64,000 nt of DNA, taken from NCBI RefSeq assembly GCF_009709575.1, contig NZ_WIXO01000001.1, positions 4,280,001 to 4,344,000 of the forward strand, in the 5' to 3' direction. Shown piece after piece: positions 40,964 to 49,154 of the stretch. The translations under genes were made by a program, and so were the position numbers. The stretch's first letter is position 1. Each line of letters starts with the position of its first letter. Source of the DNA: Streptomyces taklimakanensis. GTDB taxonomy: Bacteria; Actinomycetota; Actinomycetes; Streptomycetales; Streptomycetaceae. A model generated the notes under the pieces. The model was not told where the DNA came from. It saw nothing but the letters and a program-made list of their open reading frames with translations, and searched no databases.

Positions 40964-41608
40964 ATGGACACCGACGGACGGCACACACCTCCCACGGAGC
41001 GCGACCGCTCCCCGCACCCCGACCGGGGGCGGGGTCGCCGGTCGCGCTCCGTGCGTCGTACGGCGTTGGCGGTGGCCGGAACCATCGGGGTGCTCCTGCT
41101 GGTCCACATGTTCGTGGCACAGCCCTTCCGCATCCCGAGCGACTCGATGGCCAACACCCTCGAGGTCGGGGACCGAGTCCTGGTGAACAAGTTGGCGTAC
41201 CGCTTCGGCAACCTTCCGGCCCGCGGGGACGTTGTCGTGTTCGACGGCGCCGGTTCGTTCGACCCGGTGCGGTCGGACGGTTCCGACTACGTCAAGCGGG
41301 TCGTCGGGGTCGGCGGGGACCGGGTGACGTGCTGCGACGAGCGGGGGAGGATCGAGGTGAACGGCGAGCCCGCGGACGAGGCGTACCTGCACCCCGGCGA
41401 CCGCCCCTCGGCCGTGCCCTTCGACATCGAGGTTCCCGAGGGACGGCTGTGGGTGATGGGCGACCACCGTTCCCGGTCGAGCGACTCGCGCGACCACCTC
41501 GGCTCCCCCGGCGGAGGCACCGTCCCGGTGGATCGTGTCGTCGGTCGGGTCGACTGGATCGTCTGGCCGGCCGGCCGTTGGAGCTCGCCGCGGGACCGGC
41601 ATGGGTAG
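40964..41608 (+). CDS. sipW: Type I signal peptidase SipW
   Basis: A 214-residue membrane serine peptidase that cleaves signal peptides outside the membrane. One N-terminal helix (about 33-53), catalytic Ser-61 in FRIPSDSMANTL, and the general base Lys-111 in DYVKRVVGVGGDRV are visible. The box MGDHRSRSSDSRDH is the family E region. It lacks a C-terminal membrane helix, as described for SipW, unlike the other three. It is first of four adjacent paralogues, as in S. lividans sipW-X-Y-Z. Its last eight bases overlap sipX. Confidence 0.93.
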   Translation: MDTDGRHTPPTERDRSPHPDRGRGRRSRSVRRTALAVAGTIGVLLLVHMFVAQPFRIPSDSMANTLEVGDRVLVNKLAYRFGNLPARGDVVVFDGAGSFDPVRSDGSDYVKRVVGVGGDRVTCCDERGRIEVNGEPADEAYLHPGDRPSAVPFDIEVPEGRLWVMGDHRSRSSDSRDHLGSPGGGTVPVDRVVGRVDWIVWPAGRWSSPRDRHG

Positions 41609-42659
41609 GCGCGGACGACCCAGGGACCGGCAAAGGGCCGAGGAGCTCCCCGCCGCGGCGGGGGAGACCGGGGCGACCCTGCGCGGCCCCGGGGAAGGGC
41701 GGGCCGACCGGCGGCGCGCGGCCAAGCGGATGCGACGGCGTCGACGGCTGTCGATGACCAAGGAGATCCCCGTCCTGGTGGGTGTGGCGCTGCTCATCGC
41801 CCTGGTGCTCAAGACGTTCCTGGTCCAGGCGTTCGTCATCCCCTCCGGTTCCATGGAACAGACCATCCGGATCGACGACCGGGTCCTGGTCGACAAGTTG
41901 ACCCCCTGGTTCGGCGCCCGCCCCGAACGCGGCGACGTGGTCGTCTTCAAGGATCCCGGAGGCTGGCTGCCGCCCCAGGAGGAACCCGAGCGCGACGACC
42001 CCGTCGGGATCAAACAGGCCCGGCAGTTCCTGACGTTCATCGGGCTGTTGCCCTCGGACGACGAACAGGACCTGATCAAGCGGGTCATCGGCGTGGGCGG
42101 CGACACCGTCAAGTGCTGCGACGCGGACGGCAGGGTCACCGTCAACGGCACACCGCTCGACGAGCCCTACCTCCACCCCGGGAACGCGCCCTCGGGGATG
42201 CCCTTCGAGGTGGAGGTGCCGGAGAACCGCATCTTCGTCATGGGCGACCACCGCGCCAACTCCGCCGACTCCCGTTATCACCTGGACGAGCCGGGGAAGG
42301 GGACCGTCCCGGAGGATCTCGTGGTGGGCAAGGCCGTGGTGATCGCCTGGCCGTACTCCCACTGGCGGCGACTGGAGGAACCCGGGACCTACGCCTCCGT
42401 ACCGGACCCGCGCGGCGGGTCCACCTCCGCGGCGGCGGGCGGCGACAATGAGATGGCGCGGGTCCCGATTCCTGCGGAACTCCCGATCGTTATGGGAGTG
42501 GTGGGCGTCGGTCCGCACCGACTGAGGCGCGGACGACGGCGCGGTACGAGCAGTGCGAGCAGTGTGAGGAGTGGATGTGGGGGACGTGGCGGCCGGAGCG
42601 CGCTCCGACGCGGACGAGCCGGACAGGCGAGCCGAGAAGGAGGGCGCGGAGCGCGATGA
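41601..42659 (+). CDS. sipX: Type I signal peptidase SipX, with run-on C-terminus
   Basis: A 352-residue signal peptidase. The N-terminal 50 residues are basic, followed by a helix (about 55-78), Ser-84 in FVIPSGSMEQTI, Lys-160 in DLIKRVIGVGGDTV and FVMGDHRANSADSRYH. A short hydrophobic segment (PAELPIVMGVVGVG) near 300 could be the C-terminal anchor. The last 50 residues are Arg/Gly/Ser-rich and overlap the sipY start by 83 bases. ATG at 41601 overlaps the sipW end by eight bases. Probably cotranscribed with sipW and sipY. Confidence 0.9.
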   Translation: MGRRGRPRDRQRAEELPAAAGETGATLRGPGEGRADRRRAAKRMRRRRRLSMTKEIPVLVGVALLIALVLKTFLVQAFVIPSGSMEQTIRIDDRVLVDKLTPWFGARPERGDVVVFKDPGGWLPPQEEPERDDPVGIKQARQFLTFIGLLPSDDEQDLIKRVIGVGGDTVKCCDADGRVTVNGTPLDEPYLHPGNAPSGMPFEVEVPENRIFVMGDHRANSADSRYHLDEPGKGTVPEDLVVGKAVVIAWPYSHWRRLEEPGTYASVPDPRGGSTSAAAGGDNEMARVPIPAELPIVMGVVGVGPHRLRRGRRRGTSSASSVRSGCGGRGGRSALRRGRAGQASREGGRGAR

Positions 42660-43530
42660 CCGGCCGGCCGCACGGCCGGAGGGCCAGGGGTCGGACGACA
42701 CGGACCCGGACGACGGAGAGAGTGTGACGGAGAAGAAACAGCGCTCCTTCCTCAAGGAACTTCCCATCCTGATCGGCGTCGCGCTGCTCCTGGCGCTGCT
42801 GATCAAGACGTTCCTGCTCCAGGCGTTCTCCATCCCCTCCGACTCGATGCAGAACACCCTCCAGCGGGGCGACAGGGTCCTGGTGGACAAGCTGACCCCC
42901 TGGTTCGGCTCCGAGCCCGAACGGGGCGAGGTCGTCGTCTTCCACGATCCGGGCGGCTGGCTGAACGAGAGCGCGCAGAGCGACCCCGGCGGCCTCACCG
43001 GGGTCTTCCAGGGCTTCATGAGCTTCATCGGACTGATGCCCTCGGCCGAGGACCAGGACCTGATCAAGCGGGTCATCGCGGTCGGCGGTGACACCGTGGC
43101 CTGCGAGGGGAGCGGTCCCGTCACGGTCAACGGCAAGGCACTGGACGAGCGGTCCTACATCTTTCCCGGAAGCACCCCCTGCGGTCCCGAGGGCTTCGGA
43201 CCGGTGAAGGTCCCCGAGGGGCGGATCTGGGTGATGGGCGACAACCGCCAGAACTCCCTGGACTCCCGTTTCCACCAGGACCTCGAGGGACGGGGCACCG
43301 TCCCCGTGGACCAGGTCGTCGGACGAGCCGTCGTCAAGGCGTGGCCGATCGACCGCTGGGACACCCTCCCCGTGCCGGACACCTTCGCCGAGCAGGGCCT
43401 GGCCGCCGCTCCGGCGGTGTTGGGCGCAGCGGGCGCGCTGCCGTTGGTGCTGTGGCGTCGCCGGCGCCTGACGGCCCGGGTCGAGGCCCGCGCCCACGGG
43501 AAGCCGGGCGAGGAGCGGGCCGAGGGCTGA
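42577..43530 (+). CDS. sipY: Type I signal peptidase SipY
   Basis: This 317-residue protein has an acidic cytosolic N-terminus (about 1-55), a helix (about 61-84), Ser-90 in FSIPSDSMQNTL, Lys-164 in DLIKRVIAVGGDTV and MGDNRQNSLDSRFH. A C-terminal helix is APAVLGAAGALPLVLW before RRRR. SipY is the main signal peptidase in S. lividans. GTG at 42577 has GAGGAG six bases upstream; GTG at 42571 is also in frame but too close to it. Confidence 0.92.
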   Translation: MGDVAAGARSDADEPDRRAEKEGAERDDRPAARPEGQGSDDTDPDDGESVTEKKQRSFLKELPILIGVALLLALLIKTFLLQAFSIPSDSMQNTLQRGDRVLVDKLTPWFGSEPERGEVVVFHDPGGWLNESAQSDPGGLTGVFQGFMSFIGLMPSAEDQDLIKRVIAVGGDTVACEGSGPVTVNGKALDERSYIFPGSTPCGPEGFGPVKVPEGRIWVMGDNRQNSLDSRFHQDLEGRGTVPVDQVVGRAVVKAWPIDRWDTLPVPDTFAEQGLAAAPAVLGAAGALPLVLWRRRRLTARVEARAHGKPGEERAEG

Positions 43531-43556
43531 CCGGCGCGCGCACCCGGGGGTAGGGT
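43527..43556 (+). promoter_or_regulatory. sipZ promoter
   Basis: CTGACC (43527-43532) and TAGGGT (43551-43556) are 18 bases apart, between sipY and sipZ. Transcription from here would begin around 43563, excluding a GTG at 43555 and supporting the sipZ start at 43597. S. lividans sipZ is likewise reported as first gene of a separate operon. Confidence 0.6.
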
Positions 43557-43596
43557 GCGGCCAGACCGTCGGTGGACCAGGCCCCGGGAGCGCCCA

Positions 43597-44346
43597 GTGA
43601 GCAGAGCGGAACGTCCCGGAGGCCGTGGCGGAGGTCCGGGCCACGTCCTGTCCTCGCTGGCCGTCGCGGTCGGCTGCGTCCTCTTCCTCGGCGGCTTCGG
43701 CTGGGCGGCCCTGTTCTACCGGCCCTACGCCGTGCCCACCGACTCCATGGCGCCCACCGTGAACGCGGGGGACCGCGTCCTGGCCGAGCGCATCGACGGC
43801 GACGAGGTCAGACGCGGTGACGTGGTGGTCTTCCTGGATCCGCTGTGGGGCGACATACCGATGGCCAAGCGGGTCGTCGGCGTCGGCGGCGACACCGTCG
43901 AGTGCTGCGACCGGGACAACAGGCTGACCATCAACGGCACACCGGTGGAGGAGCCGTACCTGAAAGAGGGGGAACACGCTCCCTTCTCCGCCTTCGAGGC
44001 GACCGTCCCCGAGGGGAAGCTCTTCCTCCTCGGCGACCACCGTGCCTCTTCACTGGACTCCCGCACACATCTGGAGGACGCCGGCAACGGATCCGTCGAC
44101 CGCGACGCGGTGACCGGCCGGATCGACGCCGTCGTCTGGCCGCCGGGCAGCGCGGGCACGGTCGAACGTCCCCAGGGCTTCGCGGAGCTGCCCGGAGGGG
44201 TCTCCCGGCCCGGCCCGCTGCGGCCCGCCCTGCTCGCGACCGTCGTCGGTGCCGCCCTGGTCCTCGGTGGCGCCGCGCAGGGGGCGATCGCCTCGGTCCG
44301 CGGGAAGCGGGTCCGGCCGGCGCACAATGGGGAGACGCACGGCTGA
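43597..44346 (+). CDS. sipZ: Type I signal peptidase SipZ
   Basis: A 249-residue signal peptidase with a helix at about 18-40, Ser-50 in YAVPTDSMAPTV, Lys-91 in PMAKRVVGVGGDTV and LLGDHRASSLDSRTHL. A C-terminal helix (LLATVVGAALVLGGAAQGAI) anchors it. The GTG at 43597 has a GGGAG upstream and lies after the predicted transcription start. It probably begins a unit with the DUF2469 gene and possibly yraN-yifB-dprA. Confidence 0.92.
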   Translation: MSRAERPGGRGGGPGHVLSSLAVAVGCVLFLGGFGWAALFYRPYAVPTDSMAPTVNAGDRVLAERIDGDEVRRGDVVVFLDPLWGDIPMAKRVVGVGGDTVECCDRDNRLTINGTPVEEPYLKEGEHAPFSAFEATVPEGKLFLLGDHRASSLDSRTHLEDAGNGSVDRDAVTGRIDAVVWPPGSAGTVERPQGFAELPGGVSRPGPLRPALLATVVGAALVLGGAAQGAIASVRGKRVRPAHNGETHG

Positions 44347-44359
44347 AGGGGAACATGCC

Positions 44360-44683
44360 ATGAGCGCCGAGGACCTCGAGAAGTACGAGACCGAGATGGA
44401 GCTGAAGCTCTACCGGGAGTACCGGGACGTCGTCGGGCTGTTCCGGTACGTGATCGAGACCGAACGGCGGTTCTACCTCACCAACGACTACGAGATGCAG
44501 GTGCACTCGGTCCAGGGCGAGGTCTTCTTCGAGGTCACCATGGCCGACGCCTGGGTGTGGGACATGTACCGACCGGCCCGCTTCGTCAAGCAGGTCAGGG
44601 TGCTCACCTTCAAGGACGTCAACATCGAGGAACTCAACAAGAGCGACCTCGACCTGCCCGAGGACACCGGCTTCAAGCGGTGA
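44360..44683 (+). CDS. DUF2469 family protein
   Basis: This 107-residue, highly conserved actinobacterial protein of unknown function begins MSAEDLEKYETEMELKLYRE and continues ETERRFYLTNDYEMQVHSVQ and DAWVWDMYRPARFVKQVRVL. It is charged and has no membrane segment. ATG at 44360 has AAGGGGAAC upstream. It lies 13 bases after sipZ and is probably cotranscribed. Confidence 0.9.
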   Translation: MSAEDLEKYETEMELKLYREYRDVVGLFRYVIETERRFYLTNDYEMQVHSVQGEVFFEVTMADAWVWDMYRPARFVKQVRVLTFKDVNIEELNKSDLDLPEDTGFKR

Positions 44684-44761
44684 GTCCGTTCCCGCGCCGG
44701 ACTCCGCGGCCGCTCGACGCGTCCACACCGGTCCACGGGCCTCACCCGCGAGGGTGGGCGC

Positions 44762-44790
44762 GTTGTCCACAACCGGCGGGTAATCCACCG
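44762..44790 (+). promoter_or_regulatory. DnaA-box-containing 29-bp element upstream of yraN (copy 1)
   Basis: It contains TTGTCCACA (44763-44771), the preferred Streptomyces DnaA box, and a degenerate box TAATCCACC (44781-44789) in the same direction. The whole 29 bases recur with one mismatch at 50630-50658 on the other strand, upstream of the M23 gene. Both point towards the gene that follows. Confidence 0.6.
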
Positions 44791-44821
44791 AAACGGCCCA
44801 TGGTCCGCCCGACCGCCCCCG

Positions 44822-44846
44822 CCTCCGCCACAGTCGGCGGCGGAGG
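44822..44846 (+). promoter_or_regulatory. Hairpin covering the yraN ribosome-binding site
   Basis: CCTCCGCC (44822-44829) pairs perfectly with GGCGGAGG (44839-44846) around a nine-base loop. The right arm contains most of the GGAGGT Shine-Dalgarno at 44842-44847, so translation may be controlled by folding. Confidence 0.5.
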
Positions 44847-44854
44847 TGGTGCCG

Positions 44855-45277
44855 ATGAACGGCAACAACGGCAGCGGAAGCGGCAACCGAGGGACCAAGG
44901 GCCGCCACGGCAACAACGCGCTCGGACGCTACGGCGAGGACCTGGCGGCCCGGCGGCTGCGCGAGTCGGGCATGGCCGTCCTCGACCGCAACTGGCGGTG
45001 TCGGGACGGAGAGATCGACATCGTCGCCCGGGACGCCGACGCGCTGGTCGTCTGTGAGGTCAAGACCCGTAGGACGGGCCCCTACGGACACCCGACGGCC
45101 GCCATCGGTCCGAACAGGGCGGCACGGTTGCGCAGGCTCGCCTCCCACTGGCTCACCCAGCGGTGGCTCACCCGGTACGGCCGCCCGCCGACCGGTGGCG
45201 TGCGCATCGACCTCGTCGGCGTCGTCCTGCCCGAACGCGGCGCTCCGCAGGTGCAGCACCTGAGGGGGGTGGCCTGA
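44855..45277 (+). CDS. YraN family (UPF0102) putative endonuclease
   Basis: This 140-residue protein has an LGRYGEDLAARRLRESGM segment, then RNWRCRDGEIDIVARDADAL and VVCEVKTRRTGPYGHP, the PD-(D/E)XK nuclease core (D-x-n-ExK). It has a role in DNA processing or uptake by association with DprA and YifB. ATG at 44855 has GGAGGT seven bases upstream; a GTG at 44846 is in frame. yifB follows after one base. Confidence 0.92.
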   Translation: MNGNNGSGSGNRGTKGRHGNNALGRYGEDLAARRLRESGMAVLDRNWRCRDGEIDIVARDADALVVCEVKTRRTGPYGHPTAAIGPNRAARLRRLASHWLTQRWLTRYGRPPTGGVRIDLVGVVLPERGAPQVQHLRGVA

Positions 45278-45278
45278 C

Positions 45279-46886
45279 ATGGGGTTCGCCCGCACCTGCT
45301 CGGTCGCCCTCGTCGGCGTCGACGGCGTGGTGGTCGAGGTCCAGGCCGACCTCGAACCCGGTCTGGCGACCTTCACCCTGGTCGGCCTGCCCGACAAGAG
45401 CCTCGTCGAGAGCCGTGACCGGGTCAGGGCCGCCGTCGTCAACTCGGGCATCGACTGGCCCCAGCGGAAACTCACCGTGGGGCTCAGCCCCGCCTCGGTC
45501 CCCAAGAGCGGCAGTGGATTCGACCTGGCCGTGGCCTGCGCGGTGCTCGGCGCGGCCGAACTGATCGACCCACGGGCGCTCACCGATCTGGTGATGATCG
45601 GCGAACTCGGGCTCGACGGCCGTGTACGCCCCGTGCGCGGCGTCCTGCCCGCCGTCCTGGCCGCTGCCGAGGCCGGGCACCGCCATGTCGTCGTCGCCGA
45701 GCAGACGGCCTCCGAGGCGGCCCTCGTCCCCGGGGTGTCCGTGCTCGGGGTCCGCTCCCTGCGTCAACTCGTCGCCGTTCTGACCGATGCCCCCGTGCCG
45801 GAGGAGGAGCCGACCGGGGAAGGCCCCGCGGCCGCCATGCTCGCCGGTCTCGCCGTACCGGGCACCGGGTCCGGCATCCCCAAGATCGTCGGCGAACGAC
45901 ACGTGGACCTCGCCGAGGTCGCCGGCCAGGCCGCGGCCCGCAGGGCCCTGGAGGTGGCCGCCGCGGGCCGGCACCACCTCTTCCTCAAGGGGCCGCCCGG
46001 AGCGGGCAAGACCATGCTCGCCGAACGACTCCCCGGACTGCTGCCTCCCCTCACCCCCCAGGAGGCCCTGGAGGTCACCGCCGTCCACTCCGTCGCCGGA
46101 ACCCTCCCGCCGGGCCGGCCCCTGGTCGAGCGGCCGCCCTACTGCGCGCCCCACCACTCGGCCACCACCGCCTCCCTCGTCGGCGGCGGCAGCGGTCTGC
46201 CCAGGCCCGGAGCCGTCTCCCTGGCCCACCACGGCGTGCTCTTCCTGGACGAGGCGGCCGAGTGCAGCGCACGGGTGCTGGACGCGCTGCGCCAACCCCT
46301 GGAGTCCGGCCAGGTCACCGTGGCACGAGCGCAGGGCATGATGCGCATGCCCGCCCGTTTCCTGCTCGTCCTCGCCGCCAACCCCTGCCCCTGCGGCCGG
46401 CACGGCTCCCGGGCCGGTGGCTGCGAGTGCAGACCCTCCGCCGTCAGGCGCTACCGCGCCCGCCTCTCCGGCCCCCTTATGGACCGCGTCGATCTCCGGG
46501 TCACCGTCGAGCCCGTCACCCGCGCGGAGCTGGTCGACCCCGCCGCGCACGGGGAGTCCACCGCCACCGTGGCGGCGCGCGTACACACCGCACGGGAACG
46601 CGCCGCCGCCCGCTACACCGACTCCCCCTGGCACACCAACAGCGAGGTCCCCGGCCACGAACTGCGCACCCGCTGGCCCGTGGCGCCCGGAGCGCTGGGT
46701 CGGGCCGAGGAGGACATGGAACGCGGGCTGCTCACCGCACGTGGCCTGGACAGGGTCCTCAGGGTCGCCTGGACCTTGGCCGACCTCGCCGGGCACGACC
46801 GGCCCACCGCCGACGACGTGGACGGGGCCCTGGAGCTGCGCACGGGAGTGCGGCGCGGCGCGGCGCTCACCGGAGGCCGGAGGTGA
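45279..46886 (+). CDS. YifB/ComM-type Mg chelatase-like AAA ATPase
   Basis: This 535-residue protein has an N-terminal Lon-like domain (GFARTCSVALVGVDGVVVEV, VGLPDKSLVESRDRVRAAVV). The central AAA+ domain has Walker A FLKGPPGAGKTMLAERL and Walker B GVLFLDEAAE. A C-terminal Mg-chelatase domain holds NPCPCGRHG and YRARLSGPLMDRVDLRV. ComM relatives are branch-migration helicases in natural transformation; the function in Streptomyces is not settled. The stop overlaps the dprA start (GTGA). Confidence 0.93.
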   Translation: MGFARTCSVALVGVDGVVVEVQADLEPGLATFTLVGLPDKSLVESRDRVRAAVVNSGIDWPQRKLTVGLSPASVPKSGSGFDLAVACAVLGAAELIDPRALTDLVMIGELGLDGRVRPVRGVLPAVLAAAEAGHRHVVVAEQTASEAALVPGVSVLGVRSLRQLVAVLTDAPVPEEEPTGEGPAAAMLAGLAVPGTGSGIPKIVGERHVDLAEVAGQAAARRALEVAAAGRHHLFLKGPPGAGKTMLAERLPGLLPPLTPQEALEVTAVHSVAGTLPPGRPLVERPPYCAPHHSATTASLVGGGSGLPRPGAVSLAHHGVLFLDEAAECSARVLDALRQPLESGQVTVARAQGMMRMPARFLLVLAANPCPCGRHGSRAGGCECRPSAVRRYRARLSGPLMDRVDLRVTVEPVTRAELVDPAAHGESTATVAARVHTARERAAARYTDSPWHTNSEVPGHELRTRWPVAPGALGRAEEDMERGLLTARGLDRVLRVAWTLADLAGHDRPTADDVDGALELRTGVRRGAALTGGRR

Positions 46887-48013
46887 TCGACGGCGAGGAG
46901 CGCGCCGCCCGAGCCGCCCTCACCAGGGTCGGGGAGCCCGGGGACGAGGCGTTGAACAGATGGATCGACCGTTACGGGGCCGCGGAGACCCTCAGAGCCT
47001 TCGCGTCCGATCACCCACTGCCCGGCGCCTCCCGGGCCCGCTGGGCCGGACTGCGCGCACGGGCCCGCGACCTCACGCCCGAAGCCGACCTCGAGGCCGT
47101 CGACAGACTCGGCGGTCGCCTCGTCTGCCCGGGGGACAACGAGTGGCCGAGCCAACTGGAGGATCTCGGCGACGCCCGCCCCGTCGGGCTGTGGGTACTC
47201 GGCCGCGCCTCACTGCGCCTGTGGGCGCTGCGCTCGGTCGCCGTCGTCGGGGCCCGGGCCTGCACCGACTACGGGGCACATGTGGCGTCGTCCCTCGGCG
47301 CCGGCCTGGCCGCACGCGGCTGGACGGTGGTCTCCGGCGCTGCCTACGGCGTCGACGGCGCCGCCCACCACGGCACGCTCGCCGCCGGCGGAGCCACCGT
47401 CGCGGTACTGGCCTGCGGGGTCGACGTCGCCTACCCGCCGGGCAACGGCACCCTGATCCGGCGCATCGGGCAGGAGGGGCTCCTGGTCGCCGAACTGGCT
47501 CCGGGCGACCACCCCACCCGCAGCCGCTTCGTGCTGCGCAACCGTGTGATCGCGGCCCTCACCCGGGGAACCGTGGTGGTGGAGGCCGAGCTGCGCAGCG
47601 GTTCCCTGGTCACGGCACGGCGGGCGCTCGCCCTCGGTCGGCTCACCATGGGCGTGCCGGGCCCGGTCACCAGTGGCCTGTCGGCCGGGGTCCATCAGCT
47701 CCTGCGTGGTGAGGGCCTGGTCGTCACCGACGCCGACGAGGTCGTCGAGCTCGTCGGTGCCATCGGCGAGCTCGCCCCCGAACGGCGCGGGCCGACACTT
47801 CCACTCGACCTGCTGGCCCCGGAGACGACACGCGCACTGGAAGCGCTGCCGGCCCGTGGCGCGCTCACGGCGGCGGCGGTGGCGCGCGCGGCGGCGCTCA
47901 CCGAGGAGCTCACGCTCGCCCGCCTCCAGGAACTGCGGTCGCTCGGCTTCGTCGAACGGCATGGTGACCACTGGCAGTTGGCACGCCCGGCGAACCAACA
48001 CCCCAACAGGTGA
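46883..48013 (+). CDS. dprA: DNA processing protein DprA
   Basis: This 376-residue protein binds single-stranded DNA and loads RecA in transformation. The Rossmann-like core has SVAVVGARACTDYGAHVASS, VVSGAAYGVDGAAHHGTLAA, CGVDVAYPPGN and SRFVLRNRVIAALTRGTVVV, all characteristic. A C-terminal winged helix (about 305-370) follows. GTG at 46883 overlaps the yifB stop, so yraN-yifB-dprA is one operon. Only 268 bases separate it from whiG. Confidence 0.95.
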   Translation: MIDGEERAARAALTRVGEPGDEALNRWIDRYGAAETLRAFASDHPLPGASRARWAGLRARARDLTPEADLEAVDRLGGRLVCPGDNEWPSQLEDLGDARPVGLWVLGRASLRLWALRSVAVVGARACTDYGAHVASSLGAGLAARGWTVVSGAAYGVDGAAHHGTLAAGGATVAVLACGVDVAYPPGNGTLIRRIGQEGLLVAELAPGDHPTRSRFVLRNRVIAALTRGTVVVEAELRSGSLVTARRALALGRLTMGVPGPVTSGLSAGVHQLLRGEGLVVTDADEVVELVGAIGELAPERRGPTLPLDLLAPETTRALEALPARGALTAAAVARAAALTEELTLARLQELRSLGFVERHGDHWQLARPANQHPNR

Positions 48014-48281
48014 CAGGAGGATCCTTGACCCAGGGCGGCCGAGTGAAAGGGTGAGAGCATGACCGCTGAATGGTTCGTTCCGCACAGTGGCGCCGCCCCA
48101 CCCCGCCCCGGCGCCCGGGATGGCCCCGAAGCGCGGACAGCGGAACGTATCTGCGGATACTCGATCGACCGGGACATTGCTCTGAGCGACCCGGCAGTCA
48201 CGCTACGCTCCCATGGCCCCGTTCCCAACGGTCCCTCAGGCGTCAGCGCACAGAACACGGCAGAACGGCTCAAGACGACGT

Positions 48282-49124
48282 ATGCCCCACCACATCTCCG
48301 GGTCCGACCGCACGGCCACGGCAGAACCGACCGCAGCCGACGACGCTGCGCGCCCTGCCCCGCCCAGATCACTCGACGAGCTGTGGCGGACGTACAAGTG
48401 CACGGGCGACGAGCGACTGCGGGAACAGTTGATCCTCCACTACTCGCCGCTGGTCAAATACGTGGCCGGACGCGTCAGCGTCGGCCTGCCCGCCAACGTG
48501 GAACAGGCCGACTTCGTCTCCTCGGGAGTGTTCGGGCTGATCGACGCCATCGAGAAGTTCGATCCCGACCGCTCGATCAAGTTCGAGACCTATGCCATCA
48601 CCCGCATCCGCGGAGCCATGATCGACGAACTGCGGGCCCTGGACTGGATCCCCCGCTCCGTCCGGCAGAAGGCCCGGGCGTTCGAGCGTGCCCACGCCGC
48701 CTTGGAGGCGACGTTGCGGCGCACCCCCTCGGAGTCCGAGGTGGCCGACGAGATGGGGATCCCGCTGGAGGAACTCCACGGCATCTTCAGCCAGCTCCCG
48801 CTCGCCAACATGGTCGCGCTGGAGGAGGTGCTCCACGCCGGTGGCGAGGGCGGCGACCGCCTCAGCCTCATGGAGACCCTGGAGGACACCGGTGCCGACA
48901 ATCCCGTCGAGATCGCCGAGGACCGTGAACTGCGGCGGTTGCTGGCCCGTGCCGTCAACACCCTGCCCGAACGGGAGAAGACCGTGGTGACCCTCTACTA
49001 CTACGAGGGCCTCACCCTCGCCGAGATCGGACAGGTGCTGGGGGTCACCGAGAGCCGGGTCAGCCAGATCCACACCAAGTCCGTCCTGCAGCTGAGGGCC
49101 AAGCTCGCGGACGTCGGTCGCTGA
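48282..49124 (+). CDS. whiG: RNA polymerase sigma factor WhiG
   Basis: This 280-residue FliA-type sigma factor triggers sporulation septation in aerial hyphae. Region 2 includes LVKYVAGRVSVGLPANVEQA, DFVSSGVFGLIDAIEKFDPD and ETYAITRIRGAMIDELRALD. Region 4 ends EGLTLAEIGQVLGVTESRVS. The ATG at 48282 yields MPHHISGSDR, as in S. coelicolor WhiG; the frame is open to 48213. The 268-base upstream region may hold its promoter; I see no strong ribosome-binding site. Confidence 0.96.
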   Translation: MPHHISGSDRTATAEPTAADDAARPAPPRSLDELWRTYKCTGDERLREQLILHYSPLVKYVAGRVSVGLPANVEQADFVSSGVFGLIDAIEKFDPDRSIKFETYAITRIRGAMIDELRALDWIPRSVRQKARAFERAHAALEATLRRTPSESEVADEMGIPLEELHGIFSQLPLANMVALEEVLHAGGEGGDRLSLMETLEDTGADNPVEIAEDRELRRLLARAVNTLPEREKTVVTLYYYEGLTLAEIGQVLGVTESRVSQIHTKSVLQLRAKLADVGR

Positions 49125-49141
49125 ATCGACACCTCCGTCCG

Positions 49142-49147
49142 TACAGT
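49142..49147 (+). promoter_or_regulatory. -10 box, leaderless-type promoter of the TetR gene
   Basis: TACAGT ends seven bases before GTG at 49155, without a ribosome-binding site. This argues for 49155 rather than 49146 as the start. Confidence 0.5.
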
Positions 49148-49154
49148 GGGGCCC

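Noticed and set aside
46470..46490. TTA (bldA-dependent) codon in yifB
   Set aside because: The bases CTTATG read CTT ATG in frame. I noticed no in-frame TTA codons in the genes scanned, though the scan was not exhaustive.
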